Assembly (NCBI RefSeq): GCF_014529535.1
Contig: NW_023503409.1
Location: 4,278,390-4,342,389, forward strand
Reading direction: 5' to 3'
Source: Bradysia coprophila
Taxonomy: Eukaryota; Arthropoda; Insecta; Diptera; Sciaridae
Length of the DNA stretch: 64,000 nt
This document shows positions 33,329 through 46,374 of this stretch, piece after piece. Position numbers and translations under genes: made by a program. The notes below the pieces were generated by a model. It made no database searches, was not told the DNA's origin, and saw only the letters and a list, made by a program, of their open reading frames with translations. The stretch's first letter is position 1, and each line of letters begins with the position of its first letter.

Positions 33329-34412
33329 AAAAGTTGAATGAAAAAGTGACGTTACTACAAAAAACCTTGTATGTAACAAGTTGCGAAAGTGTCTTTGTGC
33401 ACCGGACAACCGAAATACGACATATTTTGCCATGATTTTTTGTTATGAAATGTCAGGTTTCCCTAACGATATATCCATGACTATGCGATTGATCAAATTT
33501 CATATGGTGAATGTGAACTGTGTATATTTTCAAGTAAACAGATGTCTTTCGTCTATTTCAGTGTAACTCAATGATTTGAGTTGTCCGACGCACAAAACGT
33601 TGTTCATACCTCTACAGCCATTTCCTCTCTCGGTAGGAAAAATACTATTTTTTGTCGCGAGATGTGTTTGAGGGATTCTTCTGAAAAACAGAATCAAAAA
33701 ATCGGGCCGATTTTTTTATAAAGCTTTTTTGACCTGTTTCGATAAAGTTCGATCACCTGAAATGAAATCCGGTGTCAGAATATTTTTATCACACTTTGTA
33801 AGCTGATGTGAGGTCTACCAATTTCGTAAAATAGTGCTTTTCTTACAAAAATTGCGCCCAAACGGAGAAGCCGCCATGGGCAAGTGGGGTATCGTTGGAA
33901 AGCTTATGTCATGTATTAATGGGAAAAGAGGGAATAAATTCATTTTTGGTCTCATATATACAAAAAAATTCTAATTGGATTTTCGACAAATATCAGTGAA
34001 CTTTGAAGGGTGTTTGGGCTCTTCAAAAGAAACTGAAGAGCAGAAATAATGGTTGCCCATAATCTACACTCTCATACCTTTCTAATGGTACCCAACATGC
34101 ATGGGTTGAATTGACAAAAGTATGCTTTCGATGCATGAATGTGGTACATATACACTCTACTCAAAAATTTCAATACTAAAAACCAAATTTGTTTTTTGAT
34201 GCAAACGCAAGAGGTATAAAAACATTTTTTGACCACAAGTAATGTGTTTGTGTCCTATGGATGCCGCAACTATGAGGTAGAGGTATGACCATTCGAACAG
34301 GTTAGTTTATTGAAAAGAATATCAAAATATTTTCCAAATTTGCCTTTATTATAATTATGAGCCTTTCAACGAAAATAATTCACACGATTTCCCAAAATCT
34401 TCATCATGTAAT

Positions 34413-34931
34413 TTAAACTGGCATCCTGACGATGTTGTGTGAGTAGAGGCCCGCATCGCCAGATTCTGTGTCGATTTCAATAACACGTCCAAATCGCATA
34501 ACCTCTTCAAAAACGAACTGGTTTTCTGACGGTTGGATTTGCTCGAGAACATTTTGCAGTTCAAAAATTGAAAACTCATCACATTTTTCTGCAGATGAAA
34601 ATTTCTTAACGAGCATTTTCGGCCATTCAGTCGATGGAATAAATCCATGAGCAGAGCGGCTACCAGGGATGGGCATAGCCCTAGCATATCTTTCATTGAG
34701 ATTTTTTTCTCTCACTATTTCGTCGATTCGTTGTTGTGAAACGTACAAAAATTTCAATTTATCCGAAGCAAGTTTCTTTTGGCAAAATTCATAAAATTGT
34801 AGAGGGGTCGTAGTAATCGCTCCGCGTTTGCTTGCTTGCCGGCCGTTGTGTTTGCAAATACCTGCAGCTGCATCACAACTGGATTTTCCGTGTGCTGTAA
34901 CGTGGAAATGATACCGATTTAGCTGAATCAT
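34413..34931 (-). pseudogene. Transposon-encoded protein fragment (HGKSxCD domain) in the foldback centre
   Basis: 172 codons beginning MIQLNRYHFHVTAHGKSSCD. The pattern HFHVTAHGKSSCDAAAGICK, then QFYEFCQ, LKFLYVS and RAMPIPGSRSAHGFIP, resembles large uncharacterised proteins from invertebrate transposons that carry an HGKGxCDGxGG-like motif. That is recognition from memory, and I cannot name the superfamily. A TAA immediately precedes the ATG in frame, and the inverted arm starts only ~45 bp further upstream, so the upstream catalytic region is missing. Near the 3' end another frame stays open for some 25 codons, suggesting a frameshift. It is probably a captured or decayed fragment; a short protein is possible. 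Confidence 0.55.
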
Positions 34932-35335
34932 TTACAGCACATAGTATCCGAAAGTCTGAAAATCAATGTGTACATTCATAGTTGCGGCATCCATAGGACA
35001 CAAACACATTACTTGTGGCCAAAAAATGTTTTTATACCTCTTGCGTTTGCATCAAAAAACAAATTTGGTTTTTAGTATTGAAATTTTTGAGTAGAGTGTA
35101 TATGTACCACATTCATGCATCGAAAGCATACTTTTGTCAATTCAACCCATGCATGTTGGGTACCATTAGAAAGGTATGAGAGTGTAGATTATGGGCAACC
35201 ATTATTTCTGCTCTTCAGTTTCTTTTGAAGAGCCCAAACACCCTTCAAAGTTCACTGATATTTGTCGAAAATCCAATTAGAATTTTTTTGTATATATGAG
35301 ACCAAAAATGAATTTATTCCCTCTTTTCCCATTAA

Positions 35336-35743
35336 GAGGCACCAGTACTTAGCTAAAATTGTAGCCTACATTTGTGTGCCTCACATTTCATTTTTGATGA
35401 TATCTTTTCATCAGAATCCTGTTTCAAAATTGTACGACCGCAATTCCGACCACGAATGTGTTAGCTTTCAACAGAAAATACATTTGGTTGTATTCGTTTG
35501 ACCAGCTCTGAGAAAAGTGAGCAGTTTAATGAAATTTTCATAAACTGCTTATTGTTCTCAGAGCTGGTCAAATTGCTACAACCAAAACTATTTTCTGTCG
35601 AAAGCTAACACATTCGTGGTCGGAATTGCGGTCGTACATTTTTGAAAAAGGATTCTGGTGGAAAGATATCATCAAAAGTAAACTAAAATCCAGTATTTAA
35701 AAATCGCCCTAATGTATGCTTTTCGTCAAAGTACCGGTGCCTC
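35336..35743. mobile_element. 408-bp palindromic MITE with TTAA target duplication
   Basis: It is inserted in the right arm of the foldback element. Both sides carry TTAA (35332-35335 and 35744-35747), and the left arm shows the empty site as CATGTATTAATGGG with one TTAA. The ends are GAGGCACCAGTACTT and complement GAGGCACCGGTACTTT. Inside, long blocks such as GACCGCAATTCCGACCACGA pair with their complements, so the element folds fully. TTAA duplication is typical of piggyBac-type and some Kolobok elements. Non-autonomous, no ORF. Confidence 0.85.
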
Positions 35744-38700
35744 TTAATACATGACATAAGCTTTCCAACGATACCCCACTTGCCCATGGCGGCTTCTCCG
35801 TTTGGGCGCAATTTTTGTAAGAAAAGCACTATTTTACGAAATTGGTAGACCTCACATCAGCTTACAAAGTGTGATAAAAATATTCTGACACCGGATTTCA
35901 TTTCAGGTGATCGAACTTTATCGAAACAGGTCAAAAAAGCTTTATAAAAAAATCGGCCCGATTTTTGGATTCTGTTTTTCAAAAGAATCCCTCTTTATCA
36001 AACGAGTGAAGCATATCTCTAGTGACAAAAACAACCACTTTTGGTATCTTGTTGCATAAATTACTACTATGCGGCAAGTTGCGAAACTAGGTTGTTTGTC
36101 AAACGATGTGACAAAGACAATTTCATTTCGCAACTTGTTGATGCAGCGTTTTCTGCCACTAATGTGGTTTGTTGAAGGCCTGCATTGAACGGTGCTAGTA
36201 TCAGGATAAGATTTTTTATTTTAATTTAAGAAAGAATTGACAGTATTGTCGCTCATCAGTACAAAAAGCATTTCCGCTAAATGCACAACTAGCGTTAATG
36301 ATTGTAACAATCAATCACATTTTCACAATCGAATCAGTTAACCTTTATGAAGAAAAAAAAATCTGATGAATAGCCAGTAATGAGCTATGCGTTCAAATGA
36401 TTTATCACCACACAAAAATCTATTCACAAACTTTCAATATCAACGATAAGGAAATTTGCATAAAAACATGAACGGAGTCACTAACTCTAAATGTCAATGG
36501 CCTCACAGTTCACAGAAGAAGAAAAAAAATGGTGCATTGTACCAAACCGAACTACCAAACTCACTTATATGATGATGTGCATTGTGTTAATTGTGATTTA
36601 CATTTTGTTAAATTCATTCATAAAAAAATGGAGGGTAGATGGTAGTCCTACAAAAAAATACTGAAAGAACACATTGCATAACTTTCCATTACGAAACTCT
36701 GCGTGTTTTCGGTGTTTTCATATTTTCACTATGCACTCGTCTTCATATAAACAAAAAAGGGGTTGGTTTGCTTTTTTGTTGTTGTTAACGACCATGTGTT
36801 TTATTGTGAGCTATAAAAAAAAACTATGTTTTAGCTAGTATACGGTGTAGCCTTTATGCAACATAAATTATGCTACAACTCATAACAATTGCATTGCATT
36901 GTACCTGGTGTGAAGAGAAACGTAAAATGCTATTGAACATCATGTGGTTCATTTAAATTTTAAATTCGATTATCATACACCGTCAGGGATGTTGCTTGGA
37001 CTGCCACACTTGGAAAACATCCTGTACGTGATCAATGATCATACTAAACTCTATATATAGAAGGCAAATATGGTTTTGAACTTATTCTAATTGTCTGCAA
37101 TTTTCCAATGCTTTTCTCTTCTCGTTGGATGTGTTTTTAACAAGTGGAGCCATATTTCATTTATTGGAATCTAACAATTGCATTTTTTCGTTGAATTAAT
37201 TGTATGTTTAAGCTGTTACCGACGGCAAGCAATGACCAGTATCGGGTCTATTACTTTCATCTATCAAAGTATTGTTAATCTGTTGATTTCAAATCTTGTA
37301 CTTCAATTTTTTAACATGCATTTTATTATATAAAGGACCATATTACGCAGAGCTTGTCATGATTTTTGTCGTCGTTATCGATAACAGATGAATATGTGTC
37401 CTGTAATATAGTTTTTCAAGCTTAATTTTGTTTTGTTTTGCAATATAAGTTGCCATGATGAAATATCCGTTATTCCCATTACTATAAAAGGTACAGAAAT
37501 TTAACCGTATTACGCATGATAAGTACACTCCATCCAATACTCAATATTAAATACTTCATTCTGCTGAGGTAAAATACTCACTCTACCACGTACTTAACGT
37601 TTTACTCTCTATCTTCTCTCTGCTTATTTATATTTTGTTTTTTTAAATCCAAAGATTCGTTATAGTTGTTGAAAATAGTTTCAATTTAGTTTCCATACAA
37701 GTCTCGTCGGTGTAAGTACGGTCTTTCGAATGTTCGGCTGAAATATTCACACGACAGTCAGAAGTTATACGGAAAAAAGCAGATGTATCAAAGTCAATTA
37801 AATTAGATTGGTTTATTATTTTTGAGGATGTAATTAAATCAATTGCTTCGTCTTTCGCTGTATACGGTTTAAATTTTGACTGAAGTGCTTGTCTATATTG
37901 AACCAATTTTTATGAAATATTTTGTGACTGGAAAAGTGGCAATAAATGTTGTGTTAAGTGTAATTGTTTTTGGATAAAAAAAAATAATAAAAAAAAAATA
38001 ATAAATTGAAACATTGTGAGCAGCCAGCATATTACAAAATTTTAAAAAAGAACCCGAAATTGTTAATAAATTATTTTGGATTATAAGCACCTTATAATAC
38101 TCTATCGGATAACAACCTCTATGTACGCATAATATGCATTATCACCATGATATAACCGAAAAAGGATTAAAAAGGAATTTTTATCGATAGCCATAAAGAC
38201 GTTGGAAAATTTTATTTTATGTTAAGGTAGGTCATTTCGACTGTGTATACTTCATGTTGTGTTTAAGAATTAATTTATATTCTTCGAATGGAATAAATTA
38301 AAATTTTATTGAAAATGATTTTTACGTTGGTGGATGATATAGAAAACGATTTTGTTATACGATTTTTGTTGCTGTGTCTATAATAAACGTTTCATTTTCA
38401 AACCTTTTATTCAGCCGAGATACCTTAATGAGTATTTAATGTGTAGCCTTATGTTATACACAATTGGATCACAGCGTAGCTGGAAATCTTGAGATATTTT
38501 TCATTTTAATATTAAGAACATTTTGACTAGAGCATACGTATGCATTGGGTGTATTATTGTACTTACATAATGTGCTTGGGTATACGTTGAGTAACAAAAA
38601 AAGAAAAGAAAATTGCAAATGCACAAAAGACTCAACATTGTATGATATATACAGTTAATTTATAAACAATTGCACAATTGAAAAATATGTAAATAGCGAT

Positions 38701-38783
38701 GCGAATGTAAAGAATTCGCGTGGTTTGGGATTGAGTTACACTTTTTTGTTTATGATGATTTACTCGCCTTTGCTGCAGATCTG

Positions 38784-38811
38784 TTGTTGTTGTTGCTGCT
38801 GCTGCTGCAAG
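38784..38811. repeat. Trinucleotide microsatellite (TGT)n(TGC)n
   Basis: A run of TGT units followed by TGC units, about 9 in all. Open frames on both strands here come from the repeat. Confidence 0.7.
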
Positions 38812-41800
38812 AAAACATTTATCTGTGATCAAGTCTGTGATGAAATGCTTATATGGGAACTGCTTTCAGATGTACAATATTTCGCTATTTGTGTGCAGAT
38901 AACGATGGGTACGAATTTTATTGCTGTTGTATTTTGGCACATGCATTATAGTTTAAGAGCGAGCCAGCTTTCCACAATATTTTTTTTTTATGTCTTTAAT
39001 CAGATTAATAATCGAAGATAATTGCAACGTATCAATAACATGATCTAAGAAAAAAACAAAATAAAAGAGCAGTTACCACCCATCGAGTAGTGAAACCCAT
39101 TCACATATTTGCGCAGCACTTCTTTAGCATGTATAAGCTCCTAAACAACTTGGCATTTAAAATAATGTGACAAATATTTTAAACGGATTGTAACAACAAT
39201 TTATCCGACAAGACAGACTATTTCGCATTCCATTTTTTACGATTGTAAAACAAATTTAAATCGAAAAAATTTCAAAGTACTTCTACCGCAACAAGAACCA
39301 TTTATATAACCACATCATGCATGCAAACAGCAATATCGCGGGTCTCTCTGCAAATGATCTATTGGTATTTTAATTGTAACCGTGCTGACTCAACACATAT
39401 TTTACAATAATTGAAATGGGTAACATCGATAAATTCCTTGAACATTCATTAATTACATCTGACAATAATCGATTTCCTTCAATTTTTTTCTGTTGTTGTT
39501 GTTGTGTTTTAAAAGTAGGTTCTCGATTCGTAGATTGCATTCCTATCGGTTCTTTTCCGAGCATACATAAGTGACAAATAAATATTGTTGATAAATTATT
39601 AGACTAAATTGATACACATCTGATATGGTTGCGAACAGTTTCATTAATCTGGTTAACAGTTTCATTACAAATGATCTTTCGTTGATGCAGAGAGAGACCT
39701 ACGAAAAATGTGTATAAAATCTATGCAACGACCAAACTAATAATCATGCTGATTTACGCAAATACCATCACATCGACGTTCTGAACGTGGGAATAAAATA
39801 CTTTATCGAAACAGTTATGTAAAATGCTTATACCCATTATCATAATAAATTTCTTCGACGAAGCATTCTCGATTATTGCAGACCATTTACCAGAAACAGT
39901 TGAGAAACTACCACTGAAATCAAATTATGTAATCGAGATAAAGATCTACTTAACCTGACAAATTTAAAAAGAAAAGAAAATTTATTCTGGTTCTTAACCT
40001 GTTTTCCCCTAAATTTTGAAGTTATATGTTGCAATGCAGTTGCAGTCAGTATTTTTCAATTCGTTATACGAGGGTAGTTTTTGATCACAATCTCATCATT
40101 TCCGTTGGAATATTTCATTGTTATTATCCTCTGGTTGTTTCTTTAAAAAATTGAACAGATACAGGTACAACATGCATAAATACAAATTATAATTTCACAT
40201 GCCTAACATGGCTATGGATAAAACTGCAATCTCAGATTAGATTATCTTCGCCTCGATCTCTCATAAATAATTGCCTCAGATCAGTCGCTAGTTTTTGAGT
40301 AATTTTATTTAATTAAAACTAATTTTTCGACCTTCCCCACAAGCAAGACAACTAAAAACTGAAACTCATCAATGTATTAAGGAAGCCGAACCTGCGCTTC
40401 CATCACTAATGAATGTTGAATGTGATAAATTAAACAATAAAAAAAGCCAATTTGCATTCATCCATCATTAAAGCTAATTAAAATTGAAATTAAATTTCTC
40501 CGGATGGCTGGATTTGATTATTTCTCTTTTGCACAGTGTTTATGTTATGCATCACTGGATTTGTATTTTTGTCGTCCGAGATGTGATTATTATTTTCTTT
40601 ATTTAATCATCATTCGGTATTTATTTATACTCACAACGAAGATGTTACCTTAACATTCTAGAGCACATTGTAGGTATATACAGCATATGACATTTTTATG
40701 ATTAATCTCATTACTCTATAATATTAAGTACACGAAATTGTCGTAAATATCGTGTAGTCGTTCGTCATGGTTCAAATAATTATTGTAACTACCGTACCTC
40801 ACATTATTTTCGCGGATGTTATTCTATCGTGAATGTTTTACATTCTCAATAATATTTGCTCAGTCTGTTATTAAAAAGCAATTTTGAAATTTTATTGAAT
40901 AGACAATTTCAAATCAGTTTAACGACGAAAATTATTTTCCTAACAAGATTCTAATCCGAAGTGAATGGAGAGGAAAGTCGACATAACTATCAGAAATTGT
41001 GATACGAACGTGTCCCACTAACTTAAAACTTTGCGAACTTATCGAGCACAGAAGGTAAAAAGTAATTCTTCCGTAACTACCGTTTGGTCTTTCGACAACA
41101 CATTAAATTGGAGGGTTTTTTCTTCTTTAAATGAAATGTTTCTTATTACTCGTTGCTGTATTCGAACGCTTTTTTTTCAAATGTAACTGAATAACATTTA
41201 CAACACAATGTGTATACTGTACGCAAATAAAAACAAATAAATGTTTTTTAAATTCGTTGCTGAAGAGGCGATACGGTCTATGAATACGGCGGTTATTTTA
41301 TGGTGAATTCTATTCAACGTGACCTGTTGAGTTTAAAGTGCGTAAATTTAAAAAACAAAGCCAATTTAATGCGCATAGTTTAGCAAATAATGTTTTTAAT
41401 AGAATTCTGTTAAGTTTTCAAAGCCATTTTAAAGTCATTTATCTTTATGAAGGAAAATAGACGGAACGTGGAAATTAACCGACTCTAGAAATTGCAATTT
41501 CTTCAAGGCTTTAACTTACATCGATCAACTAAAAGCGATTGAAAAATATGAAAAATGCTCTTGAAAGTATCGGGAGTCCGTTAAACATTTATTTAAAAAA
41601 TGAAAGCAAAATGAAAAGAAAATTAATTTTTATTGAACATAAAACTTAAGTGCATCCGATCGTGCATATTTTGTTCAGAACATTGACGGTGAAAGCACCA
41701 TCATAAAATATTAATGAAATTGTCTCAAAACCGAATATGACAGAGTCTTTATTTTAATTAATTGCTCAACAATTTGCATAATAAAAGAGTATTCTTGATT

Positions 41801-43507
41801 AAAGTCTGCATTTTTGATTGCTTTAATGAAATTATATAATTAAATTATATGAATGGATAACTGTGTGCTGTTGAAGCACGTCTTTAATGGAGTTGAACAA
41901 TAATTATGTCCTGACTCATTCATATCCATTGTTTTAGATTTTTACTAAAATGATCAGTCAATTCAACAATGATCGTTTCAGTGCAATTCCGATTTCCATT
42001 ATATTTCTTCATCACATCGATGTGTTTCGATTGTTGCTGTTGACCTTTGGTATTGTATGCTCATGTTGTGCATGAACTTTTTATAAATGGAAAAGAAAAC
42101 AGTTGAAGAAAAGTCAGCAACAAAAATTAACGGCGTAATCGAATTTTGCGATCGCAACTAATCGATTTTTTTCTTCAACTAATTGTCGGTATACAATTAT
42201 TGAATTGTTACAGAAATGTTCGATACAAGGTAAGACATTATTATGTACTGTACCTACTTCAAAGTCGAGTTTATTTGTCTGTTTAGAAATAATGGAAACA
42301 GTCAAGGTTGTACCCCAGTAAATACGTATACTTTGTGACATATTAATTTTTGATCGAATTGTGTACACAGAATAAATTATTTCTATTTTAAGTGGAAACA
42401 GCTGAAAGCGTTCAAATTTTAATTACATTTGAACAATGCGTCTGATTGTTGGGTTTTGGGAGGCTTTAATTTCTGAAAATTTGGGAAACAACAATTAAGT
42501 TTTGTGGACATTTTTGCCAATTTATGCAACTAGAAGAAATTCTTCTTTCTGACTAATCAGAAATATTAGTTCGCTTTAAAGTGGGAATTCCGTTGACACT
42601 TGTGATAATTTTTATTTTCGCAAAGCTTCGCAAGTAAATACTTTACGTAATTGTTTGGATATTGTTATTTTGCCACCTCGCCTTCGGCTCTGGCTACAAA
42701 CCTCTCTCTCTCGGCAAAAGAAAAATCTCCAGACAAGGACGTAATGTGCTATTACATTGGACTATCTCCAAAATGTGTTTTTGAGCGATAAGCTTCAGTT
42801 ACTGTTTTTTCGACAAGTGTTGAGTTTGTTTATCGGAGCCGAAGACGAAGTTACTCAAAAATACAAGAGGGGAATTGCAAGTTCCAAATTAATGGATTAC
42901 ATAGCAGCATCCAATGTATTCTGTTTTACTTCCTGCCACATGCGAAAGTGAAATTTCATATAACATTTCACTCCTGGAAAATGAGTTATTACTTCATTAC
43001 AAATATATGACACTTTTTATTGACTAGACAATAGTTCACTAGAAGCTCAAATGTATCTACATCTACATTGAACGATTGATATGCTTGAGTCGATTTACTA
43101 CAAAGTAAGGTTTGCAATCGTCACTGACCATGTTATTATAGATTATGTTAACGAGCGAATAACTTTGATATCATAAAAACATTATCGTACGTTGATCTCC
43201 AATCTTCATTTGGCCTTTACCGTAGAAACATCTTTTTCAGAATAAATTTCTTTACAAAAAAAAACTATTTTGATAAATTATTCTCAACCAACCAGTTTCT
43301 TTTATAATTCCTTCCATTGTCTTCTACGAAATTTTTTAGTTCTCTCATCCAGTTCAAAAGTGAACTCTAATTTGCATGGAGTGTCAATTTATTCTTTTTT
43401 TTGTTTCAGCAAAATGTTTTCAGTTGACATCAGATTTCAAGTGTTAGGCTCACATTTCGTCGACTGAATTATTATTTTTGTGCGCTACGAATTACGTAGA
43501 ATTATAC

Positions 43508-43682
43508 GACTGGATAGTTGGTACGATAAATGAGTAGGTATAAGGAGCGTTTTGCCAATCAAATTTAAATCTAAATTTCAAATCCCATAGACATAGGCGA
43601 ATGGATATGGATAGTTAGTGCGATAAATGAGTAGGTAAACGTTTAGCAGTTCTAATTTAAATCTTAATTCGAAACCCGTCAG
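43508..43682. repeat. Diverged tandem direct repeat, unit about 98 bp
   Basis: TGGATAGTTGGTACGATAAA near 43510 recurs as TGGATAGTTAGTGCGATAAA near 43608. Both are followed by TGAGTAGGTA, then by a TTTAAATCT...TTCGAAA/TTTCAAA block. Confidence 0.55.
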
Positions 43683-45035
43683 ACCAATCTGTTGCGGTGT
43701 TTTTTTAGTTTATCTACGAATAACGAATTTCCAAACTGAAATTCATTTATTTTCTTCCCACGACAACAATTAGTAATCTTGCACTTGTGTTATCTGTGAT
43801 TGATAGGAGAAACGCTACACCACTTGACTGATGGGAATTATTACATATATGCAATTACAAACAGAGTACGGAAGGTTTATTTCTTTCGCTCTATTGTTTT
43901 TTTAGAAGATATGTGTAACACATCTGACAAAGCAAAAAAATGTAATTTTACTTGAATAACTTTGGTTTAGAGGAGAGATGTGGTTTTAATGATAAATGTG
44001 TTATTTTAGCATCGCGGAGTCAATAAAAAATATTTACATAATTTGAAGATATATCAAAATCTCTTGTTGAAAAAATATTCTTTCCATTAAGTGTAGGTCT
44101 CATCATCGTTAAAGCATTATTATATGGGCTCTTAAGAAATTTTTTCGATTTTTTTTTACCATTCTGCCTTTCAAAAAAACTATTAAAAGCGAGCAAACAT
44201 ATCTCTACATAATAACATAATACCAAACATGCGCTCTTCACAATATAAAGTTGAAGAAAAAAAAGATTAAACGAAAAACCAATTCAAAATTACACACACT
44301 TTACACGGCTCATTTGAAAATTATTTAAGAAAACAAGTTTACTTTTTGTTGGAAAAAGAATAACAAAATTCGTTTTTTTTTGTGTGTTTTGACTAATATT
44401 TCTGTGCAGTAAAACTATACACTTTGTGTGAAATCATAAAAGTTCTTTTTTGTGTGTGTTTATGTGTTAACAGAACCTAGCTTATAAGCTACAGCTAGTT
44501 CAAATACCTCTCAAAGATTTATTAATTTAATAAAATTAGAATAAACTGTTTCATAACGGTTTCCCTTACTTTATTCCAAATAAAGATGCGCTAATATCAG
44601 TCGTAAATAAGATAGACTTAACGAAGACATGAAAGCCTACACGACTTGTTTTAGGTTTTTCTTTCTCGATTACTAACGAACAGTAGCTGCTTAGAAGTGT
44701 CGAGAGAAGTTGCGATGCATTCAACAGCGTTACTTTTATGACGAATTTTGATGCTTGAAAAATACATCGAGTATACAAATTGTAAAATTTTAATTTTTAC
44801 ATCGTGTCGGTCAAAGACATCATTCTAGCCAATAAAAGAATGTTTGGTTAATTTTTTGAGCGTAGGTTAACATGAAAAATCTTGATTCGTGTTTTTCTTG
44901 GATTTGGTCACTTGATTTGAACATGTAGACATGTTTCCGTAAGAAAGTATTTGTTGTACATCTGTCAAAACTTATTAACTTCAATTTTATTGTCGTCAAG
45001 AGCCAACCCTTAATCCTTTTATTCAGACTAGCACT

Positions 45036-45064
45036 GTTTCCCGGCCTTCGGCCGGGTCGTACTG
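45036..45064. repeat. GC-rich hairpin repeat, copy 1
   Basis: The 17-bp palindrome CCCGGCCTTCGGCCGGG (7-bp stem, 3-base loop), followed by TCGTACTG, stands out in very AT-rich surroundings. GTTT precedes it in both copies. Confidence 0.6.
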
Positions 45065-45608
45065 TTCCCAGGGTTATTTATCAAAATAAAGTTTCCTTAC
45101 TTGGTTATCAACCCTACATGTGGTATTTAAAAATTATCATTACAATTCTGGCTTCGCGTTCCGAAATTTAATTCTACGCTTATCGTGTTTCGATTTTTAA
45201 CTCTACACTTCTAGCTTTCCGGGATTCAACTCAAAGTTCTTGCATTCAGAGATTCAACTCTACGCTTCCAGTTTTCCAAACTTCGAATTTTAATTCTACA
45301 TTTTTAATGTAATCATAATCTCAATCCTTAATTTCGTTTCCCTTTCAAAATCATAATTTTCATTAATTATCTCTCTCTTACTTTCTTTTTTGCTCTTTTT
45401 AATCACACAAACGAAAATTATCAACAATCGTTTCTTTAAGTAAATTCTAGATTAAACAAAGTTTCATCGATTAAAATGTACAAGGACGCCATGTTTGATT
45501 TTGCACTTAGCTATAGCATTTGCCATAAAATAAAAAAAAAAATTTTCCCTCACATCGGCTTTCCTTTTCACCTCTTATATCTGACAGTTATCCGCACTTC
45601 ATCCTCTA

Positions 45609-45637
45609 GTTTCCCGGCCTTCGGCCGGGTCGTACTG
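45609..45637. repeat. GC-rich hairpin repeat, copy 2
   Basis: The hairpin, its GTTT lead and the TCGTACTG tail are identical to copy 1. Further right both copies share a GGTATTTAAAA motif, so they may be ends of related elements. Confidence 0.6.
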
Positions 45638-46374
45638 CACTGTTTTCTCGCTTGGGATATGCACTGTTTCAACCGTATTTATTTTGATATAACTGAACTG
45701 GTATTTAAAATAGTACTAATACTTTAGGTAGTGTTAACATTCCGATTCCTGTAATTACCAGTAATCGTTCTGTTATTCGTAATTTTACTGATACCAAAAT
45801 CATGTCTACATGAAATTGTTCAAAAAATTGTACACTTTTTCTGAAAACTGATTTAGTTTACTTTTTCGTTTTTAAGTTATTTTTTCTTATGTAATAATTT
45901 GCAGAGATTGTTGGTTTTTGTGCATAAGATGTTGCTTCAATAAAAGTTTTAAACAAAGATTTTTTAAGACGGGACGTGTATCTTTGAAGGTATCTTTGAC
46001 ATGATTTAAATCCTTTAATCGGGCGCTACAAATAAGCGCCATAATTTCATTTAAATATTCATAGCTAAATGTGTCAAAGCTTAACCAAACACAACGTTCA
46101 ATTCAAGACAATCATCGTAAGTTATTGTTTGATTTTTTACTTCGACTAATCCTCGGGTCAAGAAATTTCTCACGAAAAGACGACTTCCTTGTTTTATTCA
46201 GTTACTTTGAATTGAATTTTAATGTTTGATAGAGTTTTAGTAATTTATCCCTGTATGAAGCACACTTTGGAGAAAAGAAATTTATGTCCTGAAAACTTTT
46301 TGAAAAACGCACTCTGAGGTCCTGCCAGCTAATTTATTTGAGCTAAATTTTGACAATCCGAATGAGGTCCAGAT

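Larger units (their letters stand above)
33376..36141. mobile_element. Large foldback transposon with near-identical ~600-bp arms
   Basis: The left arm, about 33674-34276, is repeated in reverse at 36002-34976. I found only about three base differences along the arms, apart from an insertion in the right arm. The arms flank a ~700-bp centre carrying a protein-coding fragment (34413-34931). Outside the near-identical part the arms diverge, but both outer tips match again: AACAAGTTGCGAAA at 33377 and its complement TTTCGCAACTTGTT ending at 36140. I take these as the element's ends, about 2.77 kb. Arm identity points to recent activity, gene conversion between arms, or both. Ends and target duplication are inferred, not proved. 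Confidence 0.65.
36142..46370. other. About 10 kb gene-poor AT-rich DNA
   Basis: No spliced coding blocks, tRNA or complete transposon are seen. Noted items are GTT/GCT trinucleotide runs at 38785-38810 and 39490-39504, a diverged direct repeat at 43508-43682, and two copies of a GC-rich hairpin at 45040 and 45613 (listed separately). It may be intergenic, or an intron of a gene whose exons I cannot connect. Confidence 0.45.

Noticed and set aside
38632..39021. ORFs with Ala/Thr or Cys runs near 38.8 kb
   Set aside because: The runs come from a trinucleotide microsatellite and the frames have no other coding signal.
43986..44250. 73-codon minus-strand ORF with KKKSKKFLK-like run
   Set aside because: AT-driven lysine run in a region without splice-linked coding blocks.
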